DNA of 64,000 nt, taken from Paenibacillus nasutitermitis (GTDB lineage Bacteria; Bacillota; Bacilli; Paenibacillales; Paenibacillaceae). The notes below the pieces were generated by a model. That model made no database searches, was not told where the DNA came from, and saw only the letters and a program-made list of their open reading frames with translations. This document shows positions 16,656 to 26,716 of the stretch, one piece after another. The DNA is taken from positions 1,426,001 to 1,490,000 of the forward strand of contig NZ_BMHP01000001.1 in the NCBI RefSeq assembly GCF_014641075.1. Direction: 5' to 3'. The stretch's first letter is position 1. Every line of letters begins with the position of its first letter. The translations under genes and the position numbers were made by a program.

Positions 16656-19600
16656 TCACCGATTATTGACTTCCACTTCCGCCAGCTTCAGTAAATAATC
16701 GCCCGCTTGCTGAATGCCAAGCTTCGTTGCCGTGAGCCGAACGTAACGCGCGTTCGTTTGCTTGAACGGCAGCGCCTGCGGTTCAGTCGGGTTCGTCATT
16801 GCATAGTTGACAAACGTTTTGGCCGTCGTCCAGTTGACGTTGTCCGTGGAGGTTTCAATCACAAAGTCGACCGGGAAACCATCCGCTGTATAAGACGAAT
16901 TAATGATCGGATACAAGACCAACTGATTGATCGGTTGCACGCTCGTCAAATCGAGCTTTAGCCACTCGGTATGGTCCGCGTCGCCGAATGCCGTTGCCGA
17001 ACTGAAGCCCACTGCGGCGCTGCGAGGCGCGCGAACGCCGTCGACCGCTTTCGCTTTTCCGAAATCCGTATTTTCCACACTTGACGACGAAGTGACGGTA
17101 GGCAGCTCGTAGTTGAACGTGTACCGCATGTAAATCGTCGGGCCGTCGGTCGCGATCGGAGAGTAAATCCAGCGCGCCGTGCTGCCGGCCGGGAAACCGG
17201 CGACGTTGGTGCCCCAGGGACTGACGCCGTAAGCGCCATAATCTGCCGCGTTGCCCCAACCGGTTTCGTTAAAGCCGAGTTCATTCCAACCTTCTCCAGT
17301 GGCCGAGGTGATTTTCCAATCGGTGCTCGTGACGATTTTAGTTCCGTTCGGAAGCGTAAAGTCGGCGATAAATCCGCCAACGCCTCCCGGATCGTTCTGT
17401 ACCGCCACCGCAATCGTGTTGACGCCGTTCTTCAGGTAGCCGCGCAGCGAATCCGCCGTCGTCCAGTTGGGGCTTGTGCCCCCCAAAGCCTTGCCGTTCA
17501 GGTAGATGGAAAAGCGATTATCCGCGGTCGCCTTGCCTTCGATCGTGTTGATCGCCACGTTGTTCAGGTTGTAGGTTTTCGTGGTTCGTTCCAGGGTTAC
17601 CGTGCCGCCGGCGGCGATCGTAACCGTCTCGTCGAATAGTCCGCTTACGGCCGTTCCGTTTACTTTCCAATCCGTGTAGGGACTGTTGTTGTCCAGCGCC
17701 TGGATGCGGACGGAAGTGTTGGTAACCGTAATTTTCAGCTTCATATCCCAATAATACATGGCGTTCAGGGTCAAGGAAGTCATTCCGCTCGAAGGTAAAT
17801 TCGGTTTCATGTGCAAGCCGTCCTTGTCTGCGGTAATGCCCATAAACCCGTTCTTCAGCGCAACGGGGACGAGACCGCTTTCCGGGAAATCACCCCAAGT
17901 ACCGACAAGACCTTCCGTATAATGCTGGCCCGTTTCGCCATAGTAAAGCGGGTTGCCGCCGGAAAGATGATCCAGGTTAAAGCGGTTCACCATCGCTTGC
18001 AAACGGGTATACGCATCGTTGGCGCCGGTCGAGCGAAGCCGACTCATGAGTTCATAATAGGAAGTATAGAAGATAGAGCCGCCGTTCTGGATTTGCATAC
18101 TGCCGAATGAATTATTGCTGTCGTAATCGCGTATCCACCAGCCGCCGCTCCCTTTCGGCGGGTTATTGAACATGGTTGCGCGCGGAGCGAAAACGAATCT
18201 TGTAAACACGTCGTTCGTACCGGAAGACGTGTTCGTATTAGATAAATAGGCCATGATTGCATTTGCTTTCGTCGTGTCTGCCAAACCGTACGCGATGGCT
18301 TCGAGATTGACGAATACGCCGCCGTAATCGCGCACGACGCCGTTCACGTCGACGTTCATCACGTAATGGTTCGTGGACCAGAAGGTCGAATTGTATGCCG
18401 TCTTCAGATCGTCCGCATAACCGTTCAATTGCGTGCTGCGGGCTGTATTGCCGACCATGTATTCCAACTCCGCCATTCGACGAAGGGCGACGTAGCCGTA
18501 AATATTATCATAGGCGCTCTTATGGCCGAACGGCAATATATCCCAATAGTTACTGCCGATCGAAGCGCTTGTACCGTTGTGGTAAGCATTCGTGATGATA
18601 AACAGCTTCGACGTTGCGTTATATTGCGTAAGCAAGTACGTCATTGCGTTACGCAGCCGGTCGATGTTGTATTTCAACGCGTTCAAATCGCCCGAATTGA
18701 TAATATGATTGTACAGACCATTGATCAGATTGGCCGAAGTCGTGATGTAGTGGTTGCTGTCGACATCGGTCGGAAACGGCCAGCCGGGGGAATCGCCCCA
18801 CGTATACACATATCCGTTCGCTCCTTGCTTCATTTGGGAAGCGTCGTACTCCATCTGGTCGCGATTGGCATCGTCGGCCCAAGTGCGCTGCAGGCTTTGC
18901 CACTCGTACCAATCCGGATTTACGCCGCCGGGCACCCAGCCGTAGTTACGTTCATTGTAGATGGTGTTTACGCCGCTCGTGACCGCCGGGTCGCCGCCTT
19001 CGTATTTGGTATAAGTCGCAGGCGTTATATCGGCGGATGGAAGCAACTCGATGTCCAGTGTATGGGAAATGGTGTTTCCTGTATTCAAATGTGTTGGATA
19101 ACCAAAGTAACGATTGAAGAAATTCATGTTTAAATAATCTTTGCCCGTTTCAGGCTGCAAGGCCTTTGTCTGCGGATAGAAGCGAAGATTGAAGTTAAAG
19201 CCGTTGGCGCCTTGCCAGTCGATCCGGTTCCCGGAGAGATTGAATGACCTGTCGTTACCTGAAGGAGTCCGTTTCAAGACATGAGGCCCGCGATACACTC
19301 CATTCACGTCCACCATCCTTGAAAAAGGAATTTTTAAAGTATTCACGTAATAACCTTCATTGGCCCATAAAGTTTCCATGGTGAGTCCGGCAGCCTCCAG
19401 TTTCTTGCCGTTGCCCAGAGCGGTTACCGTATAGCTGTTGCGCATCCACTTGCCATCGAGCGTGATGACCCAACTTCCAGATAATCCCGATCCGCCAAAA
19501 CCGATGCCGTTGATCGTCAGTGTATTGCCGCTGATCGAGGAAGTGACCGGCGAATTACCGATGTAACGCGTACCTGCTTGATCGAAAACGAAATACATAT

Positions 19601-20243
19601 TATCCGTAATCAGATCGTTGCTGTAGTTGCCTGTTCCGGTCGGATCGAAGCGCATGGTGTCGATTAATCCGTCGACGCCGGAGATGCTGTAGTATCCATT
19701 GCTGAGTGAATAGCGATTGGCTTTGTCCAGCACACGCAAGGATTCAAGTTCGAAGTCGCCGTTGCCTGTGTTGCGTGTCGGGTCGAAACGAAGCTGGGTT
19801 ATAGTGCCTGTCCAGTTAGGGTTCCCGCTTAAATCGACCTGCAGCGTGTGCCATTCGCCATCGGCAATTGTGCTGAACGTTTGGCTGCGCGCCTGCGCCC
19901 AACTGCCTGCGCTGGAAGTCCAGTACAACTGCGCATCCGTATTTCCTGTGAAATTTCTGTAGGTAATCTCCAATATTTTGTAGGTGGTCGCTGAGATTGA
20001 CACTGCGGGACCATTGATTTGGGGATCCGTGCTTCCATTTGGAACGTGGACAATCAATCTGCCGTAGATTACCGCGCTCGAATCAATCTGCGCATTCCGA
20101 GCCCAACCCTGGGAATCGTTATCGGTCCTCCAGTCCCAACTAATTGAAGCGCTTGCAAAAGTGCTTTGCGCTGATATCCACAAAGCCAATACAATCATAC
20201 CTGCGGATAAACCCAACATTTTAAACATAGCATTTCGGCTCAT
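16656..20243 (-). CDS. Secreted multidomain six-hairpin glycosidase with C-terminal discoidin domain
   Basis: A protein of 1195 residues, the only clear gene on this strand. I chose the ATG at 20243; GGGAGG stands seven bases before it, against four for the adjacent GTG. A signal peptide (hydrophobic LGLSAGMIVLALWISA, cut near TFASA) shows export. Next come a beta-sandwich module (about 35-155, WDWRTDNDSQGW), a beta-rich domain, and an all-alpha six-hairpin-like catalytic region (about 430-830, YEWQSLQRTWADDANRDQMEYD, GSNYWDILPFGH, MQIQNGGSIFYTSYYELMSRL). A rhamnosidase-N-like module (WNELGFNETGWGNAADYG) and an F5/8 C-type discoidin domain (last 140 residues) follow. The layout recalls GH78/GH95-like enzymes but I cannot name a family. 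It diverges from an AraC regulator and the importer behind it, which likely serve the same substrate. Confidence 0.8.
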   Translation of the reverse strand: MSRNAMFKMLGLSAGMIVLALWISAQSTFASASISWDWRTDNDSQGWARNAQIDSSAVIYGRLIVHVPNGSTDPQINGPAVSISATTYKILEITYRNFTGNTDAQLYWTSSAGSWAQARSQTFSTIADGEWHTLQVDLSGNPNWTGTITQLRFDPTRNTGNGDFELESLRVLDKANRYSLSNGYYSISGVDGLIDTMRFDPTGTGNYSNDLITDNMYFVFDQAGTRYIGNSPVTSSISGNTLTINGIGFGGSGLSGSWVITLDGKWMRNSYTVTALGNGKKLEAAGLTMETLWANEGYYVNTLKIPFSRMVDVNGVYRGPHVLKRTPSGNDRSFNLSGNRIDWQGANGFNFNLRFYPQTKALQPETGKDYLNMNFFNRYFGYPTHLNTGNTISHTLDIELLPSADITPATYTKYEGGDPAVTSGVNTIYNERNYGWVPGGVNPDWYEWQSLQRTWADDANRDQMEYDASQMKQGANGYVYTWGDSPGWPFPTDVDSNHYITTSANLINGLYNHIINSGDLNALKYNIDRLRNAMTYLLTQYNATSKLFIITNAYHNGTSASIGSNYWDILPFGHKSAYDNIYGYVALRRMAELEYMVGNTARSTQLNGYADDLKTAYNSTFWSTNHYVMNVDVNGVVRDYGGVFVNLEAIAYGLADTTKANAIMAYLSNTNTSSGTNDVFTRFVFAPRATMFNNPPKGSGGWWIRDYDSNNSFGSMQIQNGGSIFYTSYYELMSRLRSTGANDAYTRLQAMVNRFNLDHLSGGNPLYYGETGQHYTEGLVGTWGDFPESGLVPVALKNGFMGITADKDGLHMKPNLPSSGMTSLTLNAMYYWDMKLKITVTNTSVRIQALDNNSPYTDWKVNGTAVSGLFDETVTIAAGGTVTLERTTKTYNLNNVAINTIEGKATADNRFSIYLNGKALGGTSPNWTTADSLRGYLKNGVNTIAVAVQNDPGGVGGFIADFTLPNGTKIVTSTDWKITSATGEGWNELGFNETGWGNAADYGAYGVSPWGTNVAGFPAGSTARWIYSPIATDGPTIYMRYTFNYELPTVTSSSSVENTDFGKAKAVDGVRAPRSAAVGFSSATAFGDADHTEWLKLDLTSVQPINQLVLYPIINSSYTADGFPVDFVIETSTDNVNWTTAKTFVNYAMTNPTEPQALPFKQTNARYVRLTATKLGIQQAGDYLLKLAEVEVNNR

Positions 20244-20389
20244 CACATATCCTCCCTTAAATTATTGTGAGTTGCAATATCCATACGCATTAATTGTATG
20301 ATGAAATTGTACTTCAAAAATATAGACAACTATGCTAATTTAACTGTGAATCCAATCATGTTGATAACCGTCGAGAGGAGAGCTTGATA

Positions 20390-21343
20390 TTGAAGATTCC
20401 AAAAAAAATAATTAGAGGCGACTCGCTGTGGGAACCCGATTTGCCGCTGTTCGTAAACAGGGGGGGCGAGTCGTTCTTGTTGTCGATGCATACACATGAT
20501 TTTGTAGAAATCGCTTATATTACGGAAGGCAGGGGCCTTCATTATATCGGGACGGATTTACTTCATGTTGAACAAGGGGATCTGTTCGTGATTGCGATCG
20601 GCACCCCGCATGTATTCCGTCCTTATTCCATCGAACAAGACAATAACCCCGTCGTCTACAATTGCGTGTTCGATCGTAACTATATCCAGCGCTTTCGCTA
20701 TTCGCTTCCGCAATGGGGCGAGCTCCAGCGAATTTTTCAGAACGGCGATTATGAATATCGTTATTATAAAAATCAACAAGACGAAATCGGTGCGATGATC
20801 GAAAAAATGTATATGGAATATACGATGCGATTGCCCGGTTATCAGCTCGTATTAAACAGTTATATGTTAAACGTCATTTCTACCCTATATCGTTATGAAA
20901 TTCTGGGAGTTTCTCCGTCTACTACAAGAAACAGGCTTGACCGGGTGTTTAAGCATATACATGCTTCGTTTCATGAGAACTTGAAGGTCGAAGATCTGGC
21001 CGCTTTGGTGCCAATCAGCACAAGCCATCTGCAAAGATTGTTCAGACAACTGAGCGGGCAAACGGTTACCGAATACGTTCAGAGTTGGCGAATAAAAAAA
21101 GGCTGCGAGTTGCTCAGTTATACTTCCGAATCCGTCCAGGAAATCGCCGGAAAAGTCGGTTATAAGGACCATGCGTACTTTCACGCATTATTCAAAAGAA
21201 AAATCGGCATGTCGCCAGTTCAATATCGCAAATTACAGGAGAGAAGCAGCACCGAGTTCATCCCGTTGAACAAGGCGGATCGATTAGAAGCGAGATCGAA
21301 CCTGCCAGGGATGATCAATAAATCTTCGACTTTTCATAAATAA
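20390..21343 (+). CDS. AraC-family regulator (cupin sensor + HTH)
   Basis: About 317 residues. No ATG fits; TTG at 20390 lies nine bases after AGGAG, while TTG at 20384 is only three bases from it, so I prefer 20390. The N-terminal cupin (HTHDFVEIAYITEGRGLHYIGTD) is the effector-binding half; the C-terminal double HTH reads VEDLAALVPISTSHLQRLFRQLSG and VQEIAGKVGYKDHAYFHALFKRKIG. It is divergent from the secreted glycosidase and precedes the importer genes, so it probably controls both in response to a released sugar. Confidence 0.9.
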   Translation: MKIPKKIIRGDSLWEPDLPLFVNRGGESFLLSMHTHDFVEIAYITEGRGLHYIGTDLLHVEQGDLFVIAIGTPHVFRPYSIEQDNNPVVYNCVFDRNYIQRFRYSLPQWGELQRIFQNGDYEYRYYKNQQDEIGAMIEKMYMEYTMRLPGYQLVLNSYMLNVISTLYRYEILGVSPSTTRNRLDRVFKHIHASFHENLKVEDLAALVPISTSHLQRLFRQLSGQTVTEYVQSWRIKKGCELLSYTSESVQEIAGKVGYKDHAYFHALFKRKIGMSPVQYRKLQERSSTEFIPLNKADRLEARSNLPGMINKSSTFHK

Positions 21344-21370
21344 TTTTGAAAAAAATATTCAAGAAAATTG

Positions 21371-21399
21371 TTGACACAGAAGATAATAAACAACATAAT
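21371..21399 (+). promoter_or_regulatory. Promoter of the LplB/LplC/LplA-type importer operon
   Basis: TTGACA at 21371-21376, a 17-base spacer, and CATAAT at 21394-21399: a near-consensus sigma-A promoter. It gives an 85-base leader before the permease start at 21484 and shows that the longer upstream reading frame is not coding. Confidence 0.7.
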
Positions 21400-21483
21400 A
21401 AGTGTGAAAAATATTTTGGAAAGGAGCACCGAGTTCTGAACAACGAAAATAATATTGCAGGAGAACGAAAAAAGGAGTGGACT

Positions 21484-22425
21484 ATGAATAGTCTCGAAGT
21501 CTCAACAAAAAAAAGCAGCTCGCCGCTCTTCATGAACCTTAAGCGAAACTGGCCACTCTATACGATGGTTATGCCTGGCGTATTGTTGATATTCGTGTTT
21601 GCCTATCTCCCCATGTATGGCATTGTTATGGCCTTTGAAAAATTTAAACCGGCATTGGGATTCTTCCATAGTCCGTGGGCCGATCCTTGGTACAAATATT
21701 TTGAGCAATTATTTACCGACGTATATTTCAAAAGGCTTCTGAAAAACACCTTGCTTCTCGGCGTTTATGCTTTGTTGTGGGGGTTTCCCGCTCCGATTAT
21801 ACTTGCGCTGCTCTTTAATGAAATCAGGAACTCCAAGTTCAAAAGGATCGTGCAAACTATCTCTTATATGCCGTATTTCTTGTCCACTATCGTTGTCATT
21901 GGCATTCTGCGCATTTTTTTCGCGACGGATGGGCCAGTCAACGACATATTCGGCAACTTCGGGGCTGGGATATCCAATATCTTCATGCTGCCGGAAGCTT
22001 TCCGATCCATCTATATTGGCAGCGGCATCTGGTCGACTGTTGGATACAGTTCGATTATATACCTGGCTGCAATTGCGGGAATTAATTCCGAGCAATACGA
22101 AGCTGCGATCGTGGATGGTGCCAACCGATTTAAACAGATGCTGTATATTACAATTCCGTCTCTGCTGCCTACGATTACCATTCTTCTTATATTTGCGATG
22201 TCGGGAATTATTGGAAACGATTATCAAAAAATACTTTTGATACACAATGAAGCGACGTATTCCACATCAGATGTTATCGGCACTTATGTTTTTAGGACAG
22301 GGGTTCAAGGCGATAGCCAGTCCTATGCGGCGGCGGCAGGTTTATTCTCATCGGTAATCGCCTTCGTAATGCTCTATTTAACCAACCTATTCGCCCGAAA
22401 ATTTTCCGAAAACTCACTTTGGTGA
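21484..22425 (+). CDS. ABC sugar permease, LplB type
   Basis: A 313-residue membrane protein. I chose ATG 21484 (MNSLEVSTKK) behind AAAGGAGTGG; 46 upstream in-frame codons lie over the promoter. LplB-type features are clear: LPMYGIVMAFEKFKP near the first membrane segment, RNTLLLGVYALLWGFPAPI, and QYEAAIVDGANRFKQMLYITIPSL as the EAA loop. It pairs with the LplC-type permease and the lipoprotein that follow. In this family the ATPase is encoded elsewhere. Confidence 0.92.
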   Translation: MNSLEVSTKKSSSPLFMNLKRNWPLYTMVMPGVLLIFVFAYLPMYGIVMAFEKFKPALGFFHSPWADPWYKYFEQLFTDVYFKRLLKNTLLLGVYALLWGFPAPIILALLFNEIRNSKFKRIVQTISYMPYFLSTIVVIGILRIFFATDGPVNDIFGNFGAGISNIFMLPEAFRSIYIGSGIWSTVGYSSIIYLAAIAGINSEQYEAAIVDGANRFKQMLYITIPSLLPTITILLIFAMSGIIGNDYQKILLIHNEATYSTSDVIGTYVFRTGVQGDSQSYAAAAGLFSSVIAFVMLYLTNLFARKFSENSLW

Positions 22426-22447
22426 TTCATAAAGAAAGGACTGCGAT

Positions 22448-23335
22448 ATGGCTATGACCAAGAGGCAAAAGGGACATCTTAGTCTGTTTGATGCTTTTCT
22501 GTATTTATTCTTCATTGCTTTAAGTCTTGTTTTTATTTATCCGATATGGTATTGCCTCATCACTGCGCTCAGCAGCGGAGATGCGATAAGGCAATCCTTG
22601 CCGCTGATAGTGCCTGCCGATTTGACATTCGAAGCTTTCAAATCGGTGTTTGAAGGACCAAACGTCTTGATCTATTTCCGAAATAGCGTTTTTTATGCGG
22701 TAACCGGCACGGTCATTTCACTTACGCTGACATCCATGATGGCGTATCCGTTAATTATTAAAGATTTCAAGGGTGCAAAACTATTGAATATTTACATGAT
22801 TATTACGATGTTCTTCAGCGGCGGACTGTTGCCCTACTACTATCTGATTACTGAAATCGGGATGCGCAATACGATTTGGGTCATGCTATTGCCGGGAGCT
22901 GTAAGCGCTTTTAATGTGATTATCTTCAGAACGTTTTTCAAGAGCGTACCGGCTGAGCTTCGGGATGCGGCGCATATCGATGGGGCGGGGCATTACCGCG
23001 TGCTTTGGCAAATTATGATACCGGTATCTAAGCCTTTGTTGGCGACATTCGGATTATTCGGACTTGTCGCCATATGGAACGATTGGTTTAACCCGTATTT
23101 ATTTTTGACGAATGATCATTTGAAGCCTATACAGGTCTACTTGAGAGAAACGCTTATTGTGACATCGGGAGGAATAATGAACAAGTACGATGGCGTTAGG
23201 TTGCAAGAGGTAAACGTGACGGAGCTCAGCCTTAAATGTGCGATTGTCATCATTACGATTTTTCCGATCATATGCGTCTACCCATTCTTGCAAAAATATT
23301 TCGCAAAAGGCATGATGATCGGCTCTCTTAAATAG
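22448..23335 (+). CDS. ABC sugar permease, LplC/YtcP type
   Basis: A 295-residue membrane protein starting with ATG after AAAGAAAGGA. It carries the usual opening FYIFFIALSL-like helix (LYLFFIALSLVFIYPIWYCLITALS), the MFFSGGLLPYYYLI segment that marks this subfamily, and the EAA loop LRDAAHIDGAGHYRVLWQIMIPV. The end FLQKYFAKGMMIGSLK is characteristic. It forms the channel with the preceding permease. Confidence 0.92.
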   Translation: MAMTKRQKGHLSLFDAFLYLFFIALSLVFIYPIWYCLITALSSGDAIRQSLPLIVPADLTFEAFKSVFEGPNVLIYFRNSVFYAVTGTVISLTLTSMMAYPLIIKDFKGAKLLNIYMIITMFFSGGLLPYYYLITEIGMRNTIWVMLLPGAVSAFNVIIFRTFFKSVPAELRDAAHIDGAGHYRVLWQIMIPVSKPLLATFGLFGLVAIWNDWFNPYLFLTNDHLKPIQVYLRETLIVTSGGIMNKYDGVRLQEVNVTELSLKCAIVIITIFPIICVYPFLQKYFAKGMMIGSLK

Positions 23336-23464
23336 TGAGAGCTATGCCAATTGTATCATCATGGATATCTTTCTTTTAGAAAGTCATCTCCCTAAAAGAC
23401 AGGCAGTACAAAGGGGATTGCTTTCAACGGGAAGTTCCAAATAAAAAAATGGAGGGTTACAGAA

Positions 23465-25123
23465 ATGAAAGCACGTATGATTTCTGTGTTGGTAATCATC
23501 TGCATGATTGCGGCGCTGGCAGCATGCACCAAAGGCAATACGGAAGTAAAACGCACGGTTCCGAGCGCCAATGCCAGTCCAACCGGCGGCACGGAAAGCC
23601 AGGATGCGGAACAGTGGGCTCTGCCTTATAAGGGGCCGGAAGTCACGATCAAAATATTCGGATGGGAAAGCTTTAAGCCAATCGATCCGGCAACCGACTT
23701 TGGAAAATGGGTTCAGGGAAAGATTGGAAACATCAAGCTGGATTTTGAAATTCCGCCAGAAGGCACGGCTGCCAAATCCGATCTCTATCTGGCTTCCGGG
23801 GATGTGCCTGATATTATGATCTATCGGGAACCGGCAAAATTCATGAAGAATTATGGCGATGGCAGCCGATCGGTCAATCTTCTGGACTACGCCAGGTATA
23901 TGCCGGAGTATACCAAACGCATAGCGGAGTATCCTCATTTAACTTCGTATGCCAAGGATGACAAGACCAACTACTTGTTCTTCCCGACCTGGTATAATAC
24001 GACGAGCGAGCTTTGGTATATGAATCAGGATCTGATGGACAAGTACAATTTAAAAGCGCCTAAGAACTACGAGGAAATGGCGCAGCAGATGGAGCTCGTT
24101 CATAAAGCCGAACCGGATGTTAGCGGGTTGTTGTTTCACGGTTGGGGCTTTGAATACCAATATATTATTTATTCCATGCTCTTCGGCTCCAATGGGATGA
24201 ATCAGATGGCGGTATCGTATGATCATAATAAGAGGCAATGGGTCTATCCGCTTACGGCGAATAACGAGGTCAACTTAAATACGGTTAAAGCGATGCGCGA
24301 AGCATATGCCAATGGCTCCCTTCATCCAGATTTCAGCACAATAAGCACCGATGTTTGGACGAACATACGTAATAACGGCAAATGGTTGTTTGCTAACCTT
24401 TACCCATTCTCTACTGCGGATCAGAATAATACAGTAAAAACAAAATTCACGTATATGGATCCTCCTGCCGCGACAGGCGTTAACCCGGCTGTCAGAACAG
24501 ACTATGAATCCGATACGACGGGCTGGGCGTTCATTATTTCCAATACCGCTAAAAATCCTGAACTGGCTGCGGGTTTGCTTGAATTCTTCAGTTCCGAAGA
24601 GTTTGCTAACACTTATTATTGGGGCTTTGAAGGCGTATCTTACGAGACTGCGGCTGACGGTAAAAAGAAATTCCTTGATTCTTATACCCAAATGCCCGAT
24701 GCGGATAAGCAATCGAAATTGGGCCTTACGACGCCCTATACAGTAACGCAATTCATCTCGAATTTCTATGCAGGGGATGCCATTGCGGCATCATGGTCAG
24801 ATGAGACGAAGAGAGGCGTTACCATCGCCGCGGAGAAGTTGAAAAACGGTGAATTCGCCAATTATTACGGTGCAACGACTCCCGATTTCACGGACGATGT
24901 CAACGAAAAAATGACGGTTATTAATACGGCGGTCAAGACTTACGTTACTGAAAATCTCACAGCTTTCATTATCGGCAAAAAACCAATCGACGAGTGGGAT
25001 AAGTTCATTGCGGGTATCCAGAAGTATGGCGACATGAACTGGGTCGTGGAGCAGTATAACGCAGCTCCGCAGAAGCCATTGCGCGCTAAAGCTACCGAAC
25101 GTACATGGCTTGAAACCAAGTAG
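23465..25123 (+). CDS. ABC sugar-binding lipoprotein, LplA type
   Basis: A 552-residue extracellular lipoprotein with lipobox LAAC (Cys21). Start: ATG behind GGAGGG. The mature domain is of the long LplA type (DLYLASGDVPDIMIYRE, TWYNTTSELWYMNQDLMDKYNLKAPKN). It lies third in the importer operon, the usual order for this subfamily. Large substrates such as oligo-uronides or rhamnosides are known for relatives; here the nearby secreted six-hairpin enzyme is the best hint. Confidence 0.93.
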   Translation: MKARMISVLVIICMIAALAACTKGNTEVKRTVPSANASPTGGTESQDAEQWALPYKGPEVTIKIFGWESFKPIDPATDFGKWVQGKIGNIKLDFEIPPEGTAAKSDLYLASGDVPDIMIYREPAKFMKNYGDGSRSVNLLDYARYMPEYTKRIAEYPHLTSYAKDDKTNYLFFPTWYNTTSELWYMNQDLMDKYNLKAPKNYEEMAQQMELVHKAEPDVSGLLFHGWGFEYQYIIYSMLFGSNGMNQMAVSYDHNKRQWVYPLTANNEVNLNTVKAMREAYANGSLHPDFSTISTDVWTNIRNNGKWLFANLYPFSTADQNNTVKTKFTYMDPPAATGVNPAVRTDYESDTTGWAFIISNTAKNPELAAGLLEFFSSEEFANTYYWGFEGVSYETAADGKKKFLDSYTQMPDADKQSKLGLTTPYTVTQFISNFYAGDAIAASWSDETKRGVTIAAEKLKNGEFANYYGATTPDFTDDVNEKMTVINTAVKTYVTENLTAFIIGKKPIDEWDKFIAGIQKYGDMNWVVEQYNAAPQKPLRAKATERTWLETK

Positions 25124-25173
25124 ATCGATTCATAAATTCATTCATTAAATTAGTGTGATCGAATAAAACATAA

Positions 25174-25216
25174 ACAGTGTGTGTTTCCTTTGCAGAGGCA
25201 GGCACACACTGTGTTT
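25174..25216 (+). terminator. Hairpin after the LplA-type gene
   Basis: ACAGTGTGTG (25174-25183) pairs perfectly with CACACACTGT (25203-25212). The following T tract is weak (GTTTGTAAAA), so termination efficiency is uncertain. Confidence 0.5.
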
Positions 25217-25311
25217 GTAAAAATATCAACATTATATTCGTTGACAGTAATGAAAAAAAACATCAAATTATGATTTGAAGAAATTTGATTTGCCCGCTGG
25301 ACGAGAACGAG

Positions 25312-25434
25312 ATGAAAGTATCTCAACTAATCGTAATCGACGTTCTTTACAATGCGCTGTACCGACGAATCAACGAAACGGCCATTCATAAAAAGGAACA
25401 TACCCTGAGGGCTCTATCGGAAAAGCTGCAATAA
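25312..25434 (+). pseudogene. C-terminal remnant of a MurR/RpiR-type regulator
   Basis: Forty codons read MKVSQLIVIDVLYNALYRR and end LRALSEKLQ. This matches how the SIS effector domain of RpiR/MurR regulators ends (typically SQLxVIDVLY). Upstream, the same frame soon meets a TGA and holds no HTH or SIS core. RpiR regulators commonly govern N-acetylmannosamine and muramate genes, so it was probably the former regulator of the NanE island. The match is short. Confidence 0.45.
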
Positions 25435-25554
25435 AATTCGTTTATGGACCGATTGTTGCATTTTTACTCAAAATGAAAAAATATTCAATAAAAATATAGA
25501 TAATGATGAAAATAATTTATTAAAACCCCATCACAATGTCCAAGAGGAGAATCT

Positions 25555-26274
25555 ATGAACAGGGTATATAACGGGATTCTGAAAAGAGGTTTGATCGTTT
25601 CCTGCCAAGCGGACAATTGCGAGGCGTTGATCGGCGTCGGCATCATGGCGCGAATGGCTTTAGCGGCGGAATTGGGAGGAGCCGGCGGATTGCGTGTGGA
25701 AGGTATAACGGATTTGCAAGAGGTGAGGGCGCTATGCAAGCTGCCGATCATCGGCATTATCAAGAAAGAGTACCCTGGATTCGAACCGTATATTACCGCG
25801 ACGATGCAGGAGATAGACGACTTGATGCAGGTTAAGCCGGATATTATCGCGATCGACGCCACGTTCAGGGCGAGGCCGGGTTTCGATTCTCCCCGGTCGT
25901 ACATCGCGGCGATAAAGAACAAATACGATATCGAGATCATGGCGGACGTATCCAATTTAGAAGAAGGCATTCATGCTTGGGAGGCAGGGGCCGACGTCGT
26001 CGCGACGACTTTGTCGAGTTACACGCCGTATACCGCCGAAAGAGAGAAACCGGATATTGAATTGATTCGGGCGCTGAGCGAAAAGGTCGACGTGCCCGTC
26101 ATCGCGGAAGGGAATATTGTTACACCAGAGCTTGCGTTGGCTTGCCTGGAGGCCGGGGCGTACGCGATCGTCGTCGGAGGCGCCATTACCCGCCCTGATT
26201 TAATCTCCAGAAGATTCGTCGATACGATCGGCGGCGCGATCCGGACAGAGCGGAGGGAGAACAGTTATGGATAA
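25555..26274 (+). CDS. nanE: N-acetylmannosamine-6-phosphate 2-epimerase
   Basis: A 239-residue cytoplasmic TIM-barrel enzyme that converts ManNAc-6-phosphate to GlcNAc-6-phosphate in sialic-acid and ManNAc catabolism. Family marks: RGLIVSCQA at the N terminus, Lys70 in GIIKKEYPGF, IIAIDATFRARP, EIMADVSNLEEG, Glu185 in PVIAEGNI, and GAYAIVVGGAITRP. The Lys and Glu are at the positions of the known catalytic pair. Start: ATG behind GAGGAG. The 3' end overlaps the start of the broken SIS gene. The kinase normally supplying its substrate is represented in this window only by a broken ROK gene. Confidence 0.9.
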   Translation: MNRVYNGILKRGLIVSCQADNCEALIGVGIMARMALAAELGGAGGLRVEGITDLQEVRALCKLPIIGIIKKEYPGFEPYITATMQEIDDLMQVKPDIIAIDATFRARPGFDSPRSYIAAIKNKYDIEIMADVSNLEEGIHAWEAGADVVATTLSSYTPYTAEREKPDIELIRALSEKVDVPVIAEGNIVTPELALACLEAGAYAIVVGGAITRPDLISRRFVDTIGGAIRTERRENSYG

Positions 26275-26699
26275 ATATTACGCTAAAGTCACGGAAATAC
26301 TGGCTACGGTTCAAAATACGCAAAAGGCCGCGATGAGCGAGGTGTCCGAACGTTGCACGAAAGCGTTGTTATCCGATCGTAAGCTGTTCTTTTTCGGATC
26401 AGGACATTCACATATGCTTGCCTAGGAAGTTTACTACCGCGCGGGAAAAGCTGTACGAGATCGCCGATATCGTCCTCGATAATTGCGGCTGCGACGGGGA
26501 CGCGGCCGTTTACCTGGAACGGATCGGGTTACCGGTAGGGCCGACTTCCACCGTGATTGGCGCGTTCATGCTTAATAGAGTTGTTGTGCAAATCTCCGAA
26601 AATTACGGAAGACGCAACCTCGTACCGCAAGTATTCATTAGCGCCAATACGGTTAAAGGCGATAAACATAATACGAAGCTCTTGAAAAACTTCCAATAA
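26267..26699 (+). pseudogene. Broken SIS-domain protein gene
   Basis: It starts behind GGAGGGAGAA with MDKYYAKVTEILATVQ and reaches the SIS signature FFFGSGHSHMLA, then hits an in-frame TAG where relatives have Glu (LAEEVYYRAG). After EVYYRAG the frame changes, and the sequence jumps to the C-terminal KLYEIADIVLDNCGCDGDAAVYLE and VGPTSTVIGAFMLN. About 100 middle residues of the usual 240-250 are gone. The intact family consists of phospho-sugar SIS proteins next to ManNAc/GlcNAc catabolic genes. Confidence 0.85.
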
Positions 26700-26716
26700 G
26701 AAAGGCTGGATGCTTC

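Larger units (their letters stand above)
25124..25554 (+). other. 431-base stretch: hairpin, regulator remnant, leader of nanE
   Basis: It contains a hairpin after the importer operon, a fragment of an RpiR-type regulator gene, and about 120 AT-rich bases before nanE in which I cannot pick a sure promoter. Confidence 0.5.

Noticed and set aside
16388-16669. 93-codon frame after tRNA-Leu
   Set aside because: No ribosome-binding site, no recognisable protein, it crosses a hairpin and runs into the opposite gene.
21346-21483. 46-codon extension of the LplB-type permease
   Set aside because: It covers a near-consensus promoter, and the ATG at 21484 has a good ribosome-binding site.
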